Shown: piece after piece, positions 58,259-64,000 of the stretch
How positions within the stretch are numbered: position 1 is the stretch's first letter
Layout: each line of letters opens with the position of its first letter
From: Closterium sp. Naga37s-1
Taxonomy: Eukaryota; Streptophyta; Zygnematophyceae; Desmidiales; Closteriaceae
NCBI GenBank assembly: GCA_947471745.1
Contig: CANJKZ010000064.1
Coordinates: 1,211,501-1,275,500 of the forward strand
Direction of reading: 5' to 3'
Length of the DNA stretch: 64,000 nucleotides
Position numbers and translations under genes: made by a program
The notes under the pieces: model-generated
Databases searched by the model: none
What the model saw: only the letters and a program-made list of their open reading frames with translations
What the model was told of the DNA's origin: nothing

Positions 58259-61200
58259 TCAAAAAGAGCTTGATGTTTTCTTCACAAGTTCCTCCGGTGA
58301 ATCTCCGGGTGCCTCCTCAGGTACGGCCTCAGGTGGGTATTCAGGTGGTTCGTAAGGAACAGCAGTTGCGGCAGCATGCTGTGATTCGGCAGCAGAGTTA
58401 CTTGTGGTGGACGGTGACGTGCATACAGATGGGGCAGCAGCAGCAGCAGAAGCATGAGATGCAGGAGGCGCAGAAGGGGCAGAATGAGGAAGAGGTGGGC
58501 ATGCATGCGCGTCAAGCGTGGTGGTGGTGGCAGCAGCACTGACAGCCTGCGGGTGAGAAGCAGGACAGGCAGGGGAAGCAGCAGCGGCAGAAAGGGTATC
58601 CTGAGTGGGCTGCTCGGGAAAAGCATCGGGAGACAGGGGTGCAAAGGTGGAGGAGGAGGAAGGAGAGGAGGAGGAAGAGGCGGAGGAGGCTGCGGGGGAG
58701 GAGGCGGAGGGGGAGGAGGCTTGGGCAAAGCCCTCGCGGTAGCCAAGCACAAACTGCTTGAGGGAGTCAGCATAGGCGGCCACTCGCTCCATGTACCGCT
58801 GCTGTAGCCACGGTAGCAGCGCCCTCGCCCCCGCCTTGCCTGCTCCACCTGATGGGCGCAAGGGAAGAGGGGGTGGAGTGGGGATTGGTGTGGGTGAGGG
58901 GTGAGCATGCACATAAGGATCATTAAGAGGGGACAAAAGAGGCTTTGGTTGTGATGGCTGCATGCCTGCAGGCATGCATCCACACATTCTCACACACCCA
59001 CACAACCACACACCCACACAACCACACACCCACACAACCACACACCCACATGCCCGGACATGCACACGACAAGGAAACGCGACACACAAGCGTAACCCAC
59101 CTAACTCCTCCACCAATGTGCCACTTGATGCCGAATCACCCCTCCCCACCTCCTTCCTCCGCCTCTCCTCCTCCCCACCCTCCTCGACCCCCACGTGCGC
59201 CTCCCCATCCGCCTCCCCTGCTGGCGGGGCTGCCTTGCCTCGGTTGAACTCCGCCCTCCAGCTCTCCGCATACGCTTGCCATGCTGCTGTGAGCACCTGA
59301 CGGTGGGAGACAGAGAGAGAGAGAGAGAAGCTTTTGAGGCGCCACAAAAGCCGCGGTTGAACTCCGCCCTCCAGCTATCCGCATACGCTTCCCATGCTGC
59401 TGTGAGCACCTGATGGTGGAGGTGCCGTGTGGAAGACAGAGAGAGAGAGAGAGAAGGGGAGGGTACGGGAGGAGGAAGGGGCATGGGTGGAGGAAGAATT
59501 TAGGAGGTGAAATGTGTGACGGGAGAGAGAGGGGTGTGTGGCAGAGCAAGGAAACGTGCAAGAATGCTAAGTTGCAGCCATGCTAGGGCTTATCCATTCA
59601 TGCGGAAAGACAGAGAGGCTGGGCTGGGAGGGAGGTATGGTGGGTGGATGGGGGAGAGGTGTGACTGCAAACCACCCTCACCAGCCTTGCCTCATATCCT
59701 GCTGCCCTCGTCTTCTGAGGAATGAGGTTACCCTCTGCCAGACTACTTCCGCTCAGCCTCGTCACACAAGTACCCCCACCAGTACCCCCACCAGTACCCC
59801 CACCAGTACCCCCACCAGTACCCCCACCAGTACCCCCACCAGTACCCCCACCAGTCCCCCCACCAGTACCCCCACCAGTACCCCCACCAGTCCCCCCACC
59901 AGTACCCCCACCAGTCCCCCCACCAGTACCCCCACCAGTCCCCCCACCAGTACCCCCACCAGTCCCCACACAGTCCTGCCTTTTTCCGCCTGCCCCCCAA
60001 GGCCCCCCCAACCTTTCCCCCCACCTGTCCCCCCACCCGCCCACGCTATCCCACCTGGCGGTGCTCGTGCAGGGTGAGGCGGCGAGGGGGGGGAAGGGCG
60101 GAGGGCGGGTCGGGCAGCGAGGAGGGCCACACGATTTCCCTCAGGTCGTGGCGCACGTAGGCGCGCGCGTGCTGCAGCAGCCTCTGCAGCAGCGCTGCAC
60201 GGTGGGGGGAGAGACCGAGGGGCATTGGGCGGTGGGGGAAACGGGGCGAGAGTGCGGCTGTGGGAGGGGGAGAGAAGGGGGATGGAAAGCGGGAGGGAGG
60301 ATTAGGGAGTGTGTGTGAATGGAGGAGATTGAGAATGATTGAAAAAAAGGGAGGTGGTGGTATGGTATGGTATGGTATGGTATGGTATGGTATGGTATGG
60401 TATGGTATGGTATGGTATGGTATGGTATGGTATGGTATGGTATGGTATGGTATGGTATGGTATGGTATGGTATGGTATGGTATGGTATGGTATGGTATGG
60501 TATGGTATGGTATGGTATGGTATGGTATGGTATGGTATGGTATGGTATGGTATGGTATGGTATGGTATGGTATGGTATGTATGGTATGGTATGGTATGGT
60601 ATGGTATGGTATGGTATGGTATGGTATGGTATGGTATGGTATGGTATGGTATGGTATGGTATGGTATGGTAGTGGTTATGGTATGGTATGGTATGGTATG
60701 GTATGGTATGGTATGGTATGGTATGGTATGGTATGGTATTGGTATGGTATGGTATGGTATGGTATGGTTATGGTATGGTATGGTATGGTATGGTATGGTA
60801 TGGTATGGTATGGTATGGTATGGTATGGTATGGTATGGTATGGTATGGTATGGTATGGTATGGTATGGTATGGTATGGTATGGTATGGTATGGTATGGTA
60901 TGGTATGGTATGGTATGATGGTATGGTCTGGTAGGGTATGGTATGGTATGGTATGGTATGGTATTGTATGTTATGGTATGGTATGTATGGTATGGCTATG
61001 GTATGGTATGGTATGGTATGGTATGGTATGGTATGGTATGGTATGGTATGGATGTTATGGTATGGGGATGGTATGGTATGGTATGGTATGGTATGGATAT
61101 GGTATGGTATGGTATGTATGGTATGGATTGTATGGTATGGTATGGTATGGTATGGTATGTATGGTATGGTATGGTATGGTATGTATGGTATGGTATGGTA

Positions 61201-62193
61201 TGGTATGGTATGGTATGGTATGGTATGGTATGGTATGGTATGGTATGGTATGGTATGGTATGGTATGGTATGGTATGGTATGGTATTGGAGGTGATGCAT
61301 GCGGTGCCGACGTGCCATGTACAGTGGTGGTGGCTCAGGAGCAGGAGAAACAAGAGAGGAGAGGACAAGCAAGCAAAGGGCACACGGAAAGGAACTGGAG
61401 GCGACTAGCAACACACACGTTCATCATCTTACAACCGGGGTCCTCACTGCCGCCTCACCTCACCTCACCTCACCTCACCTCACCTCACCTCACCTCACCT
61501 CACCTCACCTCACCTCACCTCACCTCACCTCACGAGGAGCCTGGGTGGCGGCCACTAGCGCGTGTGGGCGTGAGAGACTCGCAGGCCACAGTCACAGAGG
61601 AAGCTGCGCGCCAAGCCCTCATGTCCCAGCCCCCGCACCGCTGCTCCAACCGCAACCACTCCCACTCTGCTGAACTCCTACACACCGCTCTGAACTCCTC
61701 TGGAGCGGGGAGGCCCGGGCAGGGCGAAGTTAAGAGATACCAGAGCGTTTATAGCAACCGGAAGCAACTCCGAGCAACCCGGAAACAAAAAGGTTCAGTT
61801 AAGGTACTGTCCCGTCTCTCTTGAGAAGAGCGCCACGAAACGTTTTTTGGTGCCTGCGGCTCCCTGCGGCTCCTGTTCGTCCACCTGCTGCCCTGCTGCT
61901 GCTACCCGCTCTCTTCCTGCTCTGTCTGCTCGTCCTCTTTCCCCCACCTCGCCGCTGCGCCGCTGCCCCTAACTTTGTTGCGCAGTCGGCTGTAGCTGCT
62001 CCCCTCTCTGCCTCTCAAGCAGCACCTGTAGCTCCCGCTCTTGCCGGCGGCGCTCCCTCTGACGGGGAGAGATCGATGCGGCGGGGGGATGGGGGAGAGA
62101 TAGGAGAATCGGAGGGACGAGGGAGACGGGAGGTAGGGTGCTGACCGAGGTAGGAATGGGCAGGGCGTGAAAGCGTGAACCGTTAGCGACGAA

Positions 62194-62238
<45 letters not shown>

Positions 62239-62403
62239 TACGGCGACGAGGACGACGCGAGCGAGCAAGGAAGCGCGGACCTGGCGCTGCCAGTACGGCA
62301 GGTTGCAGACGAAGTCGTAGGCGGAGTTGGCGGAGCACCAGAGCGCCGCGTTCAGCGCCACCACGGCCACGGCTGTCGTCAGCGGGCGCTTCGTCACTGG
62401 CAT
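58259..62403 (-). CDS. N-terminally membrane-anchored protein, 388 aa, function unknown
   Basis: Six exons, all in phase: 62403-62281, 62058-61974, 60194-60055, 59714-59682, 59296-59101, 58848-58259. Residues ~9-25 (TTAVAVVALNAALWCSA) form one hydrophobic segment, a signal anchor or signal peptide. Then come NSAYDFVCNLPYWQRQ, a charged helix (RERRRQERELQVLLERQRGE), LLQRLLQHARAYVRHDLREI, RLTLHEHRQKTRAAGYEARL, VLTAAWQAYAESWRAEFNRG and, in the last exon, LLPWLQQRYMERVAAYADSL with KQFVLGYREGF. The final ~110 residues are Ser/Ala/Pro-rich. Mostly helical and charged; I do not recognise the family. Exon phases and conserved-looking blocks support the model; the donor of the second exon (AAA|GTTAGG) is the weakest. 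A partial copy of the fifth exon lies just upstream of it. Confidence 0.8.
59241..59456 (-). repeat. D-P-D: duplicated 5' part of exon 5 of the membrane-protein gene
   Basis: 59241-59330 and 59354-59456 are copies covering the (GA)n tract, the acceptor (CAG|GTGCTCACAG) and the first ~50 bp of the exon (VLTAAW(Q/E)AYA(E/D)SWRAEFNRG). Between them is CTTTTGAGGCGCCACAAAAG at 59331-59350, a palindrome with one mismatch. In transcript order the truncated exon copy comes first and the full exon second. Confidence 0.94.
59768..59968. repeat. 12-bp minisatellite TACCCCCACCAG
   Basis: About 17 tandem 12-bp units, alternating TACC and TCCC variants toward the 3' side, in the intron between exons 3 and 4 of the minus-strand gene. 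Because 12 is a multiple of 3 every frame stays open (VPPP, GGTG and so on); these are artefacts. Confidence 0.96.
60359..61287. repeat. (TATGG)n giant microsatellite, ~930 bp
   Basis: An almost uninterrupted pentanucleotide array with small indels, more degenerate at 60915-61190. It lies in the 1.8-kb second intron of the minus-strand membrane-protein gene. Open frames of MVWYG or TIPYH type are artefacts of the repeat. Confidence 0.98.
61455..61533. repeat. (CACCT)n microsatellite
   Basis: About 15 CACCT/CTCAC units, in the same intron as the (TATGG)n array. A similar short CACCT run is present at 40770-40795. Confidence 0.95.
62188..62240. repeat. (CGA)n trinucleotide run
   Basis: About 16 CGA units just after the exon 1 donor of the minus-strand membrane-protein gene. 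They are read as poly-Val when translated through the intron, so they are not coding in the proposed model. Confidence 0.92.
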
Positions 62404-63431
62404 GGCACGCGCACGTGCGGACGGTGCCGGGAAGAGGTGGAGGTGGCAGATGTGGTTCGTAAAGGCCGATGGAAACTTGTTTTCTTGCAGGTGCACCTTG
62501 TAGTAGTGGCAGAGTACACCTTAGAGATTATGGCTCGTTTTTGTGACAAGCCTTGGTTGGCTTCAAAACATATCGTGGATTGCTACATGGCACTCTCACA
62601 TTTAGCACATGTTAACCCATGCTTAAAAGTGGCACCAAACAGCGACTTGATAATGATTTACTAATATGAAAGGGCTTCTTAAAAAATTCCAATCGTATGC
62701 TCACGGCGAGAAATTTGGTAATTGATATATTTTATTATGCACAAGATGAAGCTAGACAAATAAGCGAAAAATAGCAAAAGGGTGGGGGTGAGAAGGGAGT
62801 GATGCCTTAAATTGTAAGTACCCGAGCTAACCTTGTGTGGACTAGTGTACATCCGCTGCTGGAAAAGCAGGACCTCGATTTCGTACAACCACATGGAGAT
62901 GCTTATGTGGGAAACCTGCTTCGGCGCTTCGCCATTTCAGCCCGCTAATTTCTCCTGTTTTTCAGGGGGGTTCAGCCACATCACCATTCCCTAACCCCTC
63001 ACCAGCGACGCTCAACCCCACAATTCCCGACACCAACACCCCACCGGTCGGGGTTTAGCCCGCGCGCTTTCGGAAAGCAGGTCTCCCCCTGACCCTGATC
63101 TTGACTCCACCCTTTCCCCGCGCACAAGCGCACCCGCCCCACCCAGCAACCCGTGATTGCACCCCCCCACCACTACACCCCCCAATCCCCGCCTGCTACG
63201 GAGGGCGGTCACGCGCGCGTTCAGTTTTTCAGACGAATTACAAAACGTGTACAAGAACCCAGCTACCCCCTCTACGCTGCAATCCTTCTCAACACGATCA
63301 GCTCAACACCTTTTACGTTCCTCCGTGCTGCTGTTCGTGGTTTCATCATATCCTCGATCTTTACCGCGGTTAGTCTCGAATATCTTACCACACTTGACCG
63401 CACCACTTAATTGTTGCCTGGGTTCGCGCAC
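62404..63431. other. Divergent promoter region
   Basis: About 1 kb between the start of the membrane-protein gene (-) and the PABPN1-like gene (+). It has an A/T-rich centre (62640-62800) and C-rich sides. No ORF supported. Confidence 0.6.
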
Positions 63432-64000
63432 ATGGCCGACGAGGCGGAGGAGCACGAGGTGTACGGCGGCGACATTCCCGAGGAGGCGGAGGGCGAGTAT
63501 GAGGGGGATTTGGAAGGCACCGGGGAGGAAGGCGAAGGCGCTGCGGGGGCCCCCGCAGAAGCCGCGGCAGATGGCGCTGGAACATCAGGCGGGGCTTCTG
63601 GCGCAGCAGCTGGATCGGCAACAGGCGGCGAGGGCGGTGAAGATGCCGCGGCAAAGGTGCGGCTCCTTCTACGCTCCACTCGCGCGCGTCTCCCCTGATC
63701 CATTATCATCTGATCCATTTTCGCGCGTGTTTCTGGTACACATCTTATTGTGTTTTCCCCGTTTCCTTATCGTCGTCAACCCCGGTTATCCCTTGTCGTG
63801 GCTGGCACGCCATTGGTGTGCGGCTGCAGGAGTTGGAGGAGATGAAGAAGCGGTTAAGGGAGATGGAGGAGGAGGCCGCTGCGTTGCGCGAGATGCAAGC
63901 CAGGGTCGAGAAGGAGATGGGCGCCGTTCCAGGTAAGCTCCTGCTTTAACCCCGTCGTATCACACCCCGCGCGCTTCCTTCCTTCATCCCTTTCGCCTAG
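63432..64000 (+). CDS. PABPN1-like nuclear poly(A)-binding protein, 5' part (cut by window end)
   Basis: Exon 1 63432-63656 and exon 2 63830-63932 (donor CCAG|GTAAGC). Exon 1 encodes an acidic N-terminus (MADEAEEHEVYGGDIPEEAE) with a Gly/Ala-rich stretch. Exon 2 encodes the coiled-coil helix ELEEMKKRLREMEEEAAALR followed by EMQARVEKEMGAVP. This is the arrangement of PABPN1/plant PABN proteins, where the helix stimulates poly(A) polymerase and is followed by an RRM that binds poly(A). The RRM should lie beyond the window. About 109 residues are visible. The role (poly(A) tail synthesis in the nucleus) is inferred from family. Confidence 0.92.

Noticed and set aside
59768..59968. CRISPR-like regular repeat
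   Set aside because: Contiguous 12-bp minisatellite without spacers, in a eukaryotic intron.
59598..60318. VPPP/GGTG-type open frames
   Set aside because: The 12-bp minisatellite keeps all frames open; intronic.
60260..61824. MVWYG- and TIPYH-type open frames of up to 318 codons
   Set aside because: Pure translation of (TATGG)n; located in an intron of the minus-strand gene.

Overview
This is a stretch of a GC-rich plant-lineage nuclear genome. The genes are broken by many GT-AG introns, and the proteins include a CDKG/CDK11-type kinase, an A20/AN1 stress-associated protein, a universal stress protein, a PABPN1-like protein and an AASDH-type acyl-activating enzyme. There is also a Ty1/copia element primed by initiator-Met tRNA. 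Repeat-stuffed introns and Ala/Ser/Gly/Pro-rich inserts in otherwise conserved proteins suggest a streptophyte green alga, perhaps a zygnematophyte. That placement is an inference and was not checked by any search. No rRNA, tRNA or CRISPR array was recognised.

Layout: (1) 369-1940 (-), an uncharacterised Ala-rich protein. (2) 2387-13988 (-), a 13-exon AASDH-like gene (adenylation domain, carrier domain, beta-propeller), about twice the usual size. (3) 14242-21096, a complete but decayed copia element (411-bp LTRs, GGTGG target duplication) sitting between the divergent AASDH-like gene and (4) a very long low-complexity protein gene at 22143-28964 (+). (5) 30227-33143 (+), a secreted protein. 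(6) 34608-36772 (+), a USP. (7) 37546-45031 (+), a CDKG kinase. (8) 45521-46628 (-), A20/AN1. (9) 48625-49351 (-), a glyoxalase-like VOC protein. (10) 50401-56504 (+), a six-finger CCCH protein. (11) 58259-62403 (-), a membrane-anchored protein of unknown role. (12) 63432 onward (+), a PABPN1-like gene cut by the window edge. Exon models were built by hand from open frames, GT/AG sites and phase agreement, and all of them add up in frame.

The most unusual signal is a recurring architecture, direct repeat - short palindrome - direct repeat. About twelve palindromes of the form TTTTGA-N6-TCAAAA, where N6 is itself palindromic (GGCGCC, GAATTC, GACGTC, GTCGAC), or decayed versions of it, sit at the joint between two imperfect copies of 19-105 bp of local host sequence. 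They occur in four unrelated genes. In the kinase gene they have multiplied pieces of exons 1, 2 and 5 into stacked partial exons. In the AASDH-like gene one has duplicated an adenylation-core motif in frame. I know of no named element with this form.

Other notable points: a WG/GW-repeat (Argonaute-hook-like) insertion between protease and integrase of the copia polyprotein; an intronic minisatellite whose unit is the exon 2 splice-donor junction; and a CCCH gene in which the exons carrying fingers 3-6 are all phase 0-0 or nearly so and mostly begin at the finger.
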